A model generated the notes under the pieces. That model was not told where the DNA came from. It saw only the letters and a list, made by a program, of their open reading frames with translations, and made no database searches. A stretch of 64,000 nt of DNA, taken from the NCBI GenBank assembly GCA_024699855.1, contig JAMPIQ010000002.1, positions 4,960,001 through 5,024,000 of the forward strand, given 5' to 3'. The translations under genes were made by a program, and so were the position numbers. This document shows positions 45,201-55,839 of the stretch, one piece after another. Source of the DNA: Aphelenchoides besseyi (lineage: Eukaryota; Nematoda; Chromadorea; Rhabditida; Aphelenchoididae). Each line of letters opens with the position of its first letter. Position 1 is the stretch's first letter.

Positions 45201-47715
45201 CGGCCAAACTTCATGCAATCCGGCTGATCAATCAGTTTTAGGGCCAATCAGCCACACACCACCAAAGAACTTTACTCCACGTTCTCGTACTCCCGGACGA
45301 ATTGGTCCTTTTTAAAATTGCTTCTTTTTGTTGTTCGTTTTCAATTTTCATATGTTTAACAACCGACTAATTGTTTTTGTTCTCAAAGTTTGTGCTAACG
45401 AATAAAGTCTACAAACTAATAGAAGTAAATTCACGTACCTGGAAGAGTCAGGACTTGTACCCAAGAAACGCAAAATCAATACGGGTTCCGCTTGAGTACC
45501 TTCTGTCAGCCATCGACGACATTCAATGGCGATCTTTGCCAAAATCGAAGTTTTTCCACAACCATGTTCTCCATAAACTTCACGAGCTTATTGTTCTTTT
45601 GTATCTTAATGACTACTTACAGACCATTGGTGTGTCATTTGTAGATCGCAAATATTCCTGCGCAGTTGCCAATTCCTTATCACGACCATAAAACATACTG
45701 CTGCCTTGTAATGCATTCCACATGTGTTGAAGAACTTCAGCAAAAAAGACATCTGAAATCAAACACTCAGCAGGTTTTTGATCTCAGTACGTACCTCGAT
45801 ATTTTGCATGTTTTCGCATTGCCGCATCAACCTGAATTTGTTGTTGGTCGTAATAATAAAAAGTTCTTTACCATGTTTGTAATACTGCTATAGAAATCAG
45901 AACAAAACTCTTTAATGTAATCACTGTGAACTGAAATTTTGTGGTGATTTGTATAAAAAGCAATGACCGTTACTTCGGGGATCCATCCCCTCACGTCCAG
46001 CCCATTCAACAGCAGAGCGACGAATATTTTGACTTCGCAGCACTTCGGGCACTCGTTCATCGCGCAGAATAGTCAGAAGCTTTTGGGCTTCTTGGTTAAC
46101 CTTCAAGGAATAATTGAACTCATTTTTGTATCTTGAAACCCACTTGTTTATGCACAATGTCGATAAACTTCGAAGCGGTACTCGTTTGATTAATGTTAAT
46201 ATTTTTGATTTGACGAACATAACAAAGGCAGTGCTCATTAGGGTTGTTGGCCTAATCGACGTCATTAGGAGTATAATGTTAACATACTTGTAAAATGCCA
46301 TTAATGACCTCACGTTCAGTCACTAAACGAATTTCGTTTGTAATTCCAAAAGCTTTCATTTTACCGGACATGTAGTAGTTGTGCAGTTGATCGTTGTTGA
46401 ACTGTTGGCGATCGTGACAAATTTTGGCGCCTTTTCGCAACAAATTTTGCATTCGTGCTTCAACTTCCCACCAACTTTTTGCGTCCTGCTCTTGCAGTTT
46501 CGGAATACGCTTAAATTTGCTATACTCAATGTGCTGTTATGCTCAAGAACCTTATTGTTAAAGTTTACTAGGATCGAACTGATTGGCTGCAAGATTACTT
46601 GTGCGGGTACCGCATTTGTGTCTTCGGTATACCACAGATCCAAGACCGAAATGTCGTCGTGTTGTTCGCTTAACGCTTGTTTCAACATTTCGAATTCTTT
46701 CGACAAAATTTGCGAAGGAATTGGACGATAACCGTACTTTTGACCTCTGAATCTCTATTGTGACAATCTATGTATAACGCAAGTGCTTACAAGAAAACAA
46801 CAAAATTTGGGCCCATTGAAAGTCGTTGACAGTTGTGGATTTCGTTGATACACAAATTTGTGGTCATGTGATCGTCAGTAGCCTGTAACATGAAAATCAT
46901 TGATTCATACCCTCTATTGCTTCTTCACCTCATCACGAACACCCCAACGCATATCCACAACCGAAAAGAGTCAAACTGGTTATTCGAATTAATTGCTCTC
47001 AACTCACTTGAAAGTCCAATCCGTGTGTTTCGCGACAATACCGCTTCAATGCCGGATAAACGTCTTCCATAAGAGCATTTCGTTCGACCGTTGTATCGGT
47101 AAACGTTGAACTTGTGAACACACGAACCAACTTCGAAAGTGGTGATGGAAGGTCGTGAAATATTCCCGTAAATACTCGATTGAAAGTATCTGCAACCTTT
47201 TTGTCGACCTATAAATTGACAACATAAAACAATAGTCTATCTATCGATTGCCTCTTTTATTGGCTTCTTAGGACTACTCAAATCGGGTTCGGTCGTTTCG
47301 ATCTCCGTAGTTAATTTGGACATTGAAGCAGATCTTTGTAGTAGCGGTTTTTCAACAGCCACTTCCTCGGTTTTGACGGCTTCATCCAAGTTTTCATCAA
47401 CTTCTGCCTTCAATTTCGATTTCTTTACCGTTCCATTATTCTTTTTCTCATAAACGGAAGTAATTGATTTCTTGGGCTTGAATTCCGTTTCTTTTGGTGT
47501 TGATAGCTTCTTGGAATTTGATCTTTAATTGACATTACCGTTCGTATATAACTGGAAACCGACCTTTTAGCTGGATGAAGCTTTGACTTCCCATTGGAAC
47601 CTGAACTTTGTGTTGGTTGAGAGGAATGACGATGTTTCTTTTTGACCGGTAGCTTAGAATCGTTTTCTGATAGTATTGTTTCATCGGGATGCTCATCCAC
47701 GTTTTCAATGTCCAT
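36284..47715 (-). CDS. NWD1: NACHT and WD-repeat protein (NWD1-like), hosting two nested genes
   Basis: Many exons span 11.4 kb. From the ATG at 47715: a Lys/Ser-rich extension; a DUF4062-type domain (KLVRVFTSSTFTDTTVERN, ALMEDVYPALKRYC, ATDDHMTTNLCINEIHNC, then FVVFL before QKYGYRPIPSQ); a helical linker; and a NACHT module with P-loop GEHGCGKTS, then LILRFLGTSPDSS spliced to IGPLLTSVCEQIACNY and IVLDSLDLLSKMDGSDEL. WD40 repeats fill the C-terminal half (for example SSSIDRSIKIWNVDN and VTADGRLVVCVESEQLLVWE), followed by SSNNLIVMDNESRGAMWDLK and NGKLGLHAPSAKGGL. The stop is at 36284-36286. The large intron 42647-45438 holds RACGAP1, and intron 37208-38272 holds an MSP-domain gene, both on the other strand. 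Relatives are STAND-type ATPases. The cellular role here is unknown. Confidence 0.88.
37342..38266 (+). CDS. Tail-anchored MSP-domain (VAP-like) protein, nested in an NWD1 intron
   Basis: The ATG at 37342 gives MSTMDEKKPIDDLKTAKEMD. A 43-nt intron leads to EPTETSLTMESKSGTQ. The MSP fold reads DMARVAILLCNISDRPLYYR, VKSNAGVHVAALPSSSGHVA and CRCVLTWTRPEGIDSW, then APKMLLSCRFLDGNNEL. The C-terminus has a single membrane helix, LVLLIICLLIVFLALYNNAS, with a short basic tail, typical of ER tail-anchored VAPs. The CDS lies wholly within NWD1 intron 37208-38272 on the opposite strand, and its stop (38264-38266) is six bases from the host exon. Similarity to VAP is by fold pattern; the canonical FFAT-binding residues were not verified. 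Confidence 0.75.
42833..45315 (+). CDS. RACGAP1: Rac GTPase-activating protein 1 (cyk-4 / MgcRacGAP), nested in an NWD1 intron
   Basis: This is the centralspindlin subunit needed for cytokinesis. The N-terminal region is charged coiled coil (LIDLLIATRDQWKTERNLRI, RNFENQMKTKDAKILKLQEV). A Ser/Arg-rich middle follows. A C1 zinc finger has HRFEPFKKN, then HICGYC and AVSCTECQTIFHDRCK. The RhoGAP domain runs from LKDLVPSLSPCIPVL with GIYRIPG (arginine finger Arg), through LIPRLFYTDFVNNA, to NRMPITNLCNVFAPLLL. The tail is Thr/Pro/Arg-rich (TPRSRTPGRIGPF). TAA is at 45313-45315, with an AATAAA signal at 45401-45406, only 33 nt before the host NWD1 exon. The whole transcription unit fits within the host intron 42647-45438. 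Confidence 0.93.
46929..46961 (-). other. 33-nt NWD1 microexon with non-AG acceptor
   Basis: On the minus strand, GTTGTGGATATGCG and the following bases encode VVDMRWGVRDE, the most conserved motif of DUF4062-type NWD proteins. It lies between exons ending HGLDFQ and starting ATDDHM. The 3' neighbour is a proper GTGAAG donor. The 5' neighbour ends TTTTCG rather than AG. Including or skipping it keeps the frame. Confidence 0.75.
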
Positions 47716-47912
47716 TTCCAAACAGTTGAGAAAATAAATTCAACACTTGCAGTTTCAAAGACTATATCGTTTGTTTTGTTTGGCTGTAGCGACTGCCGGA
47801 AATCCGTTCGACTTCAACTTTTCCGCCTCACCGGATTGTAGGCATTCACCGTAGCTTATGTATTCTTTAATCAAAAATACAAACGAAACTGTAAACGTGT
47901 TTATTTGACTAT

Positions 47913-48194
47913 TCAATGTTCGACATTGTGAAACGGAGGAAAATAGAACCAACGGGCAGCAGAAATGTAAAATGCTCCTAAAGAAAGAAATCAGCTATCC
48001 CTTAACTTTGGTCATTTACCCGCCGAAACTGCACGTAAAAACATACCGTAACGTTGGCCGCCAACATAACGTCCGGGTCGACTGTTGTAGAGGATGTAGC
48101 AGCCAAGAGCAAACGCAGTTACTGTTCCCGTCACTTTGCATTCAAAGCAATCGCCCGGAATCTTAAGTTGCTGCTTGGATTCTTTGTCGGACAT
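47913..48194 (-). CDS. DUF4536 / DMAC1-like small membrane protein
   Basis: The start at 48194 gives MSDKESKQQLKIPGDCFECK, then VTGTVTAFALGCYILYNSRP and GRYVGGQRYG. After an intron of about 60 nt (GTATGT..CTTTAG) the second exon adds AFYISAARWFYFPPFHNVEH. The CxxCxxxG start followed by a hairpin of two short hydrophobic segments fits DUF4536 proteins such as DMAC1, a mitochondrial complex I assembly factor. The similarity is weak because the protein is short. Confidence 0.55.
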
Positions 48195-48363
48195 CTTCAA
48201 GTCTAAAACAACTCAGTAGTCAGAGGCGTAATTGGGGACCAAGAAAATGACAAAGCCGAGGGATCTATGCCAATCAAATTCATCGAAAACCATGGAATTG
48301 TATGCCTTTATAGGCGATTTACGGTTAACAACATTTGTCTATTAAATCACAACAAGAAAGAGA

Positions 48364-49095
48364 TCAATCATCTTCCAATTCACTCGAATGAACTGGATGT
48401 TTTAACGGTATGATGGATTTACGTTCATAGTCGTGAGAAAGTGCTTTTCGCATATCGTACGCATCTTCGCCGTTCTCGCCAGAGTAGTAGTCTATGATAC
48501 GACGATAAATCACGTAGCCGAGGGTTTCGTACATTTTGACAGCCACCTTGTTACTCACGCGTACAAACAGGTCAACGTAATAGCACCCCTTTCTAAATAT
48601 CCAAACTCAACAATTCAAAAATTCTTGACTTACTGTTCAGAGATCTCTTCCAATCTGTTCATTAACTCACGTGCCAAGCCCATTCGTCGATATTCGGGTG
48701 CAATCGAAATTGCGGTTACTGAAAATCATCGTCAATTTGATATCAGTTGTAAAACTAACCGTGACCATGCCAATTTACACCACGACCTTCGGCTTTTCCC
48801 ATAACTGAAATTCGACTTCGAATTCATTGTGCTATTAGCTCCCTACTATAACCCATGATCGCACCGCTGGAATGTTCGCAAACGAGAAAGTACTCCGGAA
48901 ACGAACAGCTATAGGACAAGTAGAATGCAGCAGAATACTGAAAAGTAAAAGTCTTCTTCAAAATCAAAACCTACGGTTTCCGTGTACTTGTCCAAATTTC
49001 TGAACAATCTCCTTTAAATGAGCGAATGCATTTCGAACTTACACGATGTTGAACTCGAGCAAATCAGACGGTCGAAACTCACGAATCAACTTCAT
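48364..49095 (-). CDS. NAA20: N-alpha-acetyltransferase 20 (NatB catalytic subunit)
   Basis: This cytosolic GNAT enzyme acetylates N-termini starting Met-Asp/Glu/Asn. The start at 49095 reads MKLIREFRPSDLLEFNIV, spliced to NLDKYTETYSAAFYLSY. Then come FPEYFLVCEHSSGAIMG, the acetyl-CoA loop region ISIAPEYRRMGLARELM, and the last exon with VSNKVAVKMYETLGYVIY, RRIIDYYSGENGEDAYDMRK and KSIIPLKHPVHSSELEDD. These match NAA20 closely along the whole length. The stop is at 48364-48366. Introns are 40-60 nt. Confidence 0.95.
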
Positions 49096-49580
49096 TTCCC
49101 GAATTTAAGAAGATGGTTGTAACTTGATGTTCAGAAGACAAGAGCCCACAAAATGCGAATGATTTCGATTGCAACGAAATGCCATCGCTTGACGGTGAAT
49201 TGGCAAAAGCGAAAAAAGAAGTTTTAAACGAATTAACAGCGTACTCCAGGGCTATGGCCGGTGCTTGCGATTGATGTTTGATATTCGTTTTTAGCCACTA
49301 GTTCGATTATTCCATTCAGTTAATAAGCTGCAAACGTTTTATCAGTTGACTTCTTTCTTTAATTTTGTTTATCTTTTTCAAGTCGGTGGTTTGTTCTAGT
49401 ACACGAATCTCGTTGAAATCCGCGCTCAGAAACGTTTAGTAACTCGTTGCAACGAGCAGGTGCAATGGCACCTCTTAATCCACGCGCGTTGTCCGGGATA
49501 CCAATCGAATTGCCAATTTTGCGGTTTTCAATTTCTTATGCTTCTTGAAATTCGCGCGTAAATTTGCTAGTTGAACGTAA
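49096..49580. promoter_or_regulatory. Divergent upstream region NAA20 / unknown coiled-coil gene
   Basis: 485 bp lie between the two start codons. No protein-coding frame is seen. It is presumed to hold both promoters. Confidence 0.35.
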
Positions 49581-50467
49581 ATGTTTAGACATACGGCTAC
49601 TAGACCGATTACTCACACCCACGAATGTCCATTGTTTCAATACGAAAAAGTAGGTTGTTTTCGAATTGCCAATCGTTCATTTGTTTGTGTCCAGAAATCA
49701 CAGTCGTTCATGAAACCGATCAACAGTGATCTCTTCTCCTACGCACCTCCAGTAGTGCCGCCGCCATCCGATAATCGAAAGAATCAAACGTTTGTGATTA
49801 ATCATTTCATTGCTTTATTCAACGTCTTCAGAGTGAGCATCTGCAAAAATGGTTCTTATTCTTTTGACGCAACTTTTGGCTCAGCGACAGTCAACTCACG
49901 GCAAAATCAAACGGTCGGATCCAATGCAATCGTCGCGGAATCAAAACGACCAATAACCGCGACCAATCGTCCTCGAACTCCGCACTTGTACACTGACAAA
50001 CGAATTCGAGAACGTTCCGCTTCACGTGACCCACCACCGCGACGGAATCTGATCAAAACCGTTGCATTTGGACGAACAACAACGATTGTCGTTGAAAACA
50101 AACCTCCAACTCGTCCGCAAACCGCCGTTCGAGCTTCTGCTCCTCAAACATCGGCACCACGAACTCTCGCTCCCCGAACTTCTGCTGCTCAACCGTCCGT
50201 TCAAGTTCTCAAACCGAAGGTACGTTAAAACTTCATAGATCTCGAATATTCTTGTGATCTTAGACCATCGCTCAACCACACATATCAGCACAACGTACGG
50301 TCACAATTCCCGAACCGCAGTATCAATGGTCGATCTTACAAAATGAAATGGACGACTTGAAGTCACAAGTTGTGGAGCTTTTGAAAGACAACATCGAACT
50401 GCATAGAATACTCGACGAGAGAGAAAACGATTACAAAGAACTTTTTCAGCGGATAGACGAGATGTGA
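49581..50467 (+). CDS. Unrecognised protein with disordered Pro/Arg/Thr region and C-terminal coiled coil
   Basis: Four exons join in frame. Exon 1 is MFRHTATRPITHTHECPLF; exon 2 is KSQSFMKPINSDLFSYAPPV; exon 3 is VSICKNGSYSFDATFGSATV followed by a long Arg/Pro/Thr/Ala-rich region with repeats of the type (A/S)(P/A)(Q/R)TSAPRT. Exon 4 reads EPQYQWSILQNEMDDLKSQV and ends in a heptad-like coiled coil (LLKDNIELHRILDEREDNYK). TGA is at 50465-50467. It has no catalytic motif. It may be a cytoskeletal or centrosomal adaptor, but no family is recognised. Confidence 0.6.
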
Positions 50468-50518
50468 AGACACAGTTTATCATTGAACTCGAGTTTATAT
50501 TGTGACAATTTCGATAAA

Positions 50519-51367
50519 TCAGTCTTTCTTTTCGGTCATTTTTTCTTCGTTTTCTGTTGGAGAGTCTTCGGCACTTTCAAAACCTTCGAGCTGCCACGAC
50601 GGAATTTCGGATGTGAAATTGGAAGCCGATTTTGTTGCCCGATTCAGTTCTCCGTTTTGTGCATTGGCCGAAGGAACGGAAGGAAAATTATTGCCGCTCA
50701 AAAGAAGCGATTTGATGACCGCAAAGTCGTTTTTCAAACTTTGAATCTCGTTGTCTGAACTCGATAAATGAAACCAACTTGGGATCAGGAATGTCACTTA
50801 CCTTTGGCATCGCTCTTGAAATTTGTCGCTCTGTTCAGTTGTTCTTGTTGAGCTGCCACAGAGTCGAGAGTTTGATTTACGGTGCCCATTATGAACTTGG
50901 TCGTGTTTTGTAATTCGTCCAATTGAGTACGCAGTGCACGCCGTTCTTCTTCTTCGGGATCAACGAGGTCGAAGAACTTGGGCAGCACCCACGAACGAAC
51001 AAACTTGTAGGCCATATACGTGGCTCCACCGACAATCAAAACATTTTGGGCGAAATTGGTGACCGTTCGAGCGGGAGTTGGAGGTGGGATCGGATGTTGA
51101 GTGTAAACCGCCGTCTGATTCGACGACAACTGTAGAGAGACAATGAAAATAAGAGTGGAAACTGACTACCTCGGAAGTTGGAATCGATTCGAGAGCTGCA
51201 GCGATTTCAGCGTCTGTAACTCCTTTTTCTTTAAGAAACTTTTTCTGTTCGTCTAATGGTGTTGAGCGAATTTTTGGATTCGTAAAGAAACGACGTGCAT
51301 TCTCAACGTTTTCGGACCTCACAACGGGAATTGCCACCGAGCTTGTCGGATCGTTTTTGCTGTCCAT
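50519..51367 (-). CDS. PEX14: Peroxisomal membrane docking protein PEX14
   Basis: Three exons. The N-terminal domain reads ENARRFFTNPKIRSTPLDEQ, KKFLKEKGVTDAEIAAALES, the PEX5/PEX19-binding helices with conserved aromatic residues. A Pro-rich linker (HPIPPPTPARTV) follows, then a membrane segment, NVLIVGGATYMAYKFVRSWV, and a coiled coil (EEEERRALRTQLDELQNTTK). The C-terminus is Glu/Lys-rich and ends MTEKKD at 50519. The domain order and length fit PEX14 of small animals. Confidence 0.88.
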
Positions 51368-51472
51368 ACAAAGCTAAGAACAAAATGATAAGCGGTTATT
51401 TTTATTGAACACGATAGTAAAAGTGCACATTTAACACACGAAAACACGAGAACCTAATCAACTAGAAAACAA

Positions 51473-52601
51473 TCAACGAGGACAAGCGGCGTGTCGTCCG
51501 CCATCAACCGGAAAACTGGCGCCCGTTGTGAAAGAAGATGCACTAGATGCAAGAAAAGCGATCGCCGAAGCACATTCGTCGGCGGTTCCCGGTCGACCTA
51601 ACGGATGCGTATCTTTGGATCGTTGAAGAAAGGCTTCGTATCGTTCCACATCCATTCCCGAGCGAACATGCAAATTGGTGACCGTCACTCCGGGACTGAA
51701 ATCAACGGGTTAAAATAATCGACTGAGCTGTCGAATGCGCCACAACTACAAAATTTGTGCGCTCACGTTCTTTAGCAGCAAACCGCAATCTTTGTAGCCG
51801 AGAAAGGCGAGTGCACGAACAACACTCGGGTATTGATTCGAGCGACAAGAATAAGGTTGTTGACTTACTTGACCGAGTTTACTCGGATTCCTTTTGGCGC
51901 CAACTCGAGAGCCGAACAACGAGTCAGTTGATCCAAACCAGCTTTCGAAATGTTGTATGCCAACACACCGGGAAACTGCAAAGTAGACTAAAAACCAAAT
52001 AAATGACACACTTACTGATCGGATTCCATTTACAGACGAAACATTCACGACTGATCCTTTTGTTTGTTCCAACAACGGGACAACCAAATGAGTCAGATAG
52101 AAGACACTGCGTAGATTCACGTTCATGACACGATCAAAAGACTCCAAAGTTGTGTTTTCAATCGACCCACTTTCAAGAATACCCGCATTATTGACCTGTA
52201 ACCACAACTATCTCTAAACATTCTATGTCAAAACATACCAAAACATCTAAACGACCGTAAGTTTGTTTTAGCGCATCAACAATCTTTTTGATATCTTCTT
52301 CACGCTCCAAATCTGCAGCTACGAGATGCACTTTTCCCTAAACTACAACAGTAAACACACATCTCAGTAAAGTCACCTCCGTATCAATCTTCTTCAGTTC
52401 ATTTTCCAACGCATTCAAACGCTCTTGATTTCGTCCGGTGATCAGCAACGTGGCTCCCAATTTCTTGAACAAAATACTCGTGGCCCAACCGATTCCACTC
52501 GAAGCTCCTGATACAAAACAATCAATCATATAGAACAATAACAACTAACCAGTGATTAAGGCAGTTTTTCCACTCAGATTAACGAGTTGAATGCCAGCCA
52601 T
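51473..52601 (-). CDS. Short-chain dehydrogenase/reductase (classical SDR)
   Basis: The start at 52601 ([18 protein letters not shown]) splices to [20 protein letters not shown]. The cofactor motif TGxxxGIG, then [15 protein letters not shown], the catalytic Ser in [23 protein letters not shown] (YxxxK) and IRVNSVNPGV are all intact. The last exon, after an intron of about 180 nt, gives [20 protein letters not shown] and [20 protein letters not shown]. The sequence resembles FabG-like 3-oxoacyl reductases or DHRS proteins. The substrate is not predictable. A frame reading on through the last intron ([16 protein letters not shown]) was rejected in favour of splicing. Confidence 0.88.
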
Positions 52602-52937
52602 CAGGACACTCGGGCTCTGAAATTTAACTGTTTCATAATCGACTACAATTATTCTTTGCGGATTGATATGTGTGTATATTTGAACATAAAAATACCCGCT
52701 TTGAATTCAAGATTCCATGGTTACAATTCTCGGCCCAACTTGTTGCTTACCAGCCTTTTTGTATTCACAACAAAGACAGGGCGCAAATCGAGATTCTCTT
52801 TCGACTGCTTCTGAACATCGCCGCACCCACAAAAAGCGACGTTGAATCAGCAAACGTTATAGTCAAATTTCCTTGCTTTGATCTTTCGTTCTTTTAAATT
52901 TGATCATTTTAGTTTTAAACCAACTGTTTGTAATCAG

Positions 52938-54108
52938 ATGTCAGATAATCCGATAATCCATCCGGTAAGTTGAAGTTAATTGGTGTTGTAATATGCACAA
53001 CCAGAGCCTACCGTTTGCGGCCGATATTCCCAACGGCTTGTTTGCTGGCAGGTCGATTCTGGTGAGAGGCACAGTTCGAGAATCCGACTACAAACGTTTC
53101 AACATCGACTTATGTTGGTGAGTTTTTCTTCTTTCCAACTGTTATATGAATAACTTAGTGGTCGATTGATTAACGGCGATCATAGAGATGACGTTGCTCT
53201 TCATTTCAATCCGCGTTTTGAAAAGGGATCGTGGTTGAAGAAAGCCGAGAATGTGATCGTGTTCAACAGTCTTCAGAACAACAAATGGGGAATGGTTGGT
53301 CATAAAAAATTTATCGTTTGATTGCATTGTTTCCAGGAACATCGTGTACCCAATTCACTACAAGTTGAATCGTCGTTTACACTTCGGATACTGGTGCTCC
53401 AAGATTACTATAAGATTACGTTGAACGGCAAACATTGTGTCGATTTCATTCATAGAATTCCAATCGACAATGTACGTTGCATCTATATTGATGGCAGTCT
53501 TTCTGTCGAACAGCTCGAATATCAAGGTGATCCAAAACCTCAGTCTCCAATCGACGCGAATAATCAACAAAATAGCGAATTTGTTCCTGTCGATGTCTTC
53601 AAACCAACAACTCCGTTTGTTCACTCCATTGGCCGAAGTGGATTTGTGCCCGATCGACAACTGAAGATTGTTGGCACACCGCGAATGTCTGCTACACGAT
53701 TCGAAATCAACTTTCTTGCCGGCTCTGAGCATCTCTTTCATTTTCGTGTTGATTTGCCAACTTCGACTATTCCGGCAGTAAGACCCTGATTGATGATGGA
53801 ATAAATTGCTAGTTTTAGGGCTTTGTTGTACGTAATAGCACGACTAACGGCACATGGCAACAGGAAGAGCGAGATATTCCAAACTTTCCTTTCAAAGTCG
53901 GACACACATTCGATTTGACTGTTTTAGCTCGAAAGGATTATGCAGAGGTCCATTGAAAGATTTAATGACGTTTACACAGTACAATTTGTAGGTTAAGGTC
54001 GATGGACTTCCGTTCGTCATTTTCCGTTGGCGTGACATTAAGCCGCAAATGGCAAACTCGTTGAATGTACGTGGTGATTTGATTCTTCAAACAGTGCGCT
54101 ACTCGTAA
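52938..54108 (+). CDS. Tandem-repeat galectin, second domain degenerate
   Basis: A short first exon (MSDNPIIHP) splices to SLPFAADIPNGLFAGRSILV. CRD1 has the beta-galactoside motif HFNPRFEKGS and NSLQNNKWGEHRV. It is followed by VESSFTLRILVLQDYYKITL. After a Pro/Asn-rich linker, CRD2 has NFLAGSEHLFHFRVDLP, then GFVVRNSTTNGTWQQEERD. Here the H-x-N-P-R core is replaced, but the W-x-x-E-E-R strand is kept. The end is VRGDLILQTVRYS at TAA 54106-54108. The size (about 300 aa) fits nematode 32-kDa galectins. No signal peptide is present, as is normal for galectins. Confidence 0.88.
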
Positions 54109-54478
54109 CTACGAACTACTCTACGGGCCACCATTTCAATCGGTCATAAACTTGTTTCTTGACATATCGCCTTTCATTCGCTTCTATCGTGTACTATCTC
54201 GTTTATTCGAATATATTTGCTTGCATAAATCGATTGATTGCATGTGCATTTAGTGGAGAGAAAACGTTTTATCAAAATGATAAGGTTGCACAGCGGTCAA
54301 ATGGCAAGGGAACAAGGGTTGATCGAGATTGAAAAGCGATGTTTTTGTTCTTATCGTCATGAGAATCGATTTGAATTTTGTTGAAAGGTCGACATTCCAT
54401 TAAACTTCCGTTTGTTTAGTCGTTTTTACGTTGTTGTTTTTTATTCGTCAATTGGATTACCGCTTTCATTTAAGCCAA

Positions 54479-55779
54479 ATGGTGGTTTCCGTGGTCTACG
54501 TTTACCTGTTGATCGGGTTGACTGTCGCTTCTACTCCAGTGGTCATCTGGTAAGTATATCGGCACAGATAACTGATTTCTCCTTTTGGCATGGAATGGGA
54601 GATAGCTGTTGTAACCCTCTGTCAATGGGAAGAATTCGAAAACTGATCCGAACAAACGGTCCCGACGGAATTTACGTTCGTTTACGAAATTTTTCGTATT
54701 TTTAGTTTCCTAGGTTCGTAATCTCATGTTAGGTTCGAACATCTTTTCGGTTTGTATACGCTCTTATTTACGTGAAAAAAATGATTTTGGGACATGGAAC
54801 ATGGTTATCTCGCCAACATGAACGACCTCGTCGATGATGCCTGCAAACAAATACAATCGGATGACAACTTGAAGGACGGCTATCACGCGTTGGGTTTCTC
54901 TCAGGGCGGGCTGTTCGTGTAAGTTTGCGATATGTTGAAATGGGAATAATTAGTTAAAAGGCGGGCATTGGCTCAAAGATGCACAAATCCACCAGTCAAA
55001 GGAATCGGTAAGTTCGCCTCCATGAAAATGACCGTAAACCTTCAATCTAGTTTCGATTGGTGGACCTCAATTTGGCATCTACGGTTTTCCATATTGTTTA
55101 GGAGACGAAGGGATCTGCGATACGGTATGTTAAAAATCACGTCTTAAATGCGATTGTAGGTGAGGCGTATGCTAAACATTGGAGCGTATGTTAGTTTCAT
55201 TCAAGACAAGTAAGTTGTAAATATAAAACGTAATAAATTCACGAGTTTAGTTTGGTTCAAGCTCAGGTATTTCTATTTTCATTTGTTGATTTGTGATAAG
55301 TTTTCTTGTGATCTTGTTTGTAGTATTGGCATGATCCCTTTCAATTGGACGACTACAAAGACAAGAGCATCTTTTTGGCAGATATCAACTGCGAACGTGT
55401 GAGTCGAAATTGAAGCTGAATAACAGAGTGTTTGTAGTCGTGTAATCAAACACAATACAAAGCCAATCTGCTTCGTCTCAAGTATTTGGCTCTTGTTCAA
55501 TTCACCAAAGATGAAATGGTTGTGCCAAAAGAATCCGAATGGTTCGGTTTCTTCCCGGAAAACAACGCTACACACGTTGTTCCAATGAATCAAACAGACT
55601 TCTACAAAAAGGTTTGTTCGCAGCGTTTACTTCGTCGTACGGATACTTAGGATGTTCTCGGACTGAAAACATTGAACGAGAGTGGACGTTTGCATTTGTT
55701 GAGTGTCGATGGAAACCATCTTCAAATCGGAGAACAGTACTTTATTGACAAGATTGTAAAACAGTATTTTATGAATTGA
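54479..55779 (+). CDS. PPT1: Palmitoyl-protein thioesterase 1-like
   Basis: This lysosomal hydrolase removes fatty acyl groups from cysteines. The ATG at 54479 opens a signal peptide ([20 protein letters not shown]), then [18 protein letters not shown] and [10 protein letters not shown]. Next are [33 protein letters not shown] with the nucleophile Ser, and [34 protein letters not shown] follows, then EYWHDP-like [32 protein letters not shown] and the catalytic His in [13 protein letters not shown]. It stops at 55777-55779. Two early introns (54550-54587 and 54750-54790) must be removed to keep this frame but end in TG and GG instead of AG. Later introns are canonical. Confidence 0.88.
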
Positions 55780-55839
55780 AGCCCCGAATTGAGATGATGA
55801 GATAATCGAAAAATAAAGAATCTTACAAGTATAACCGCT

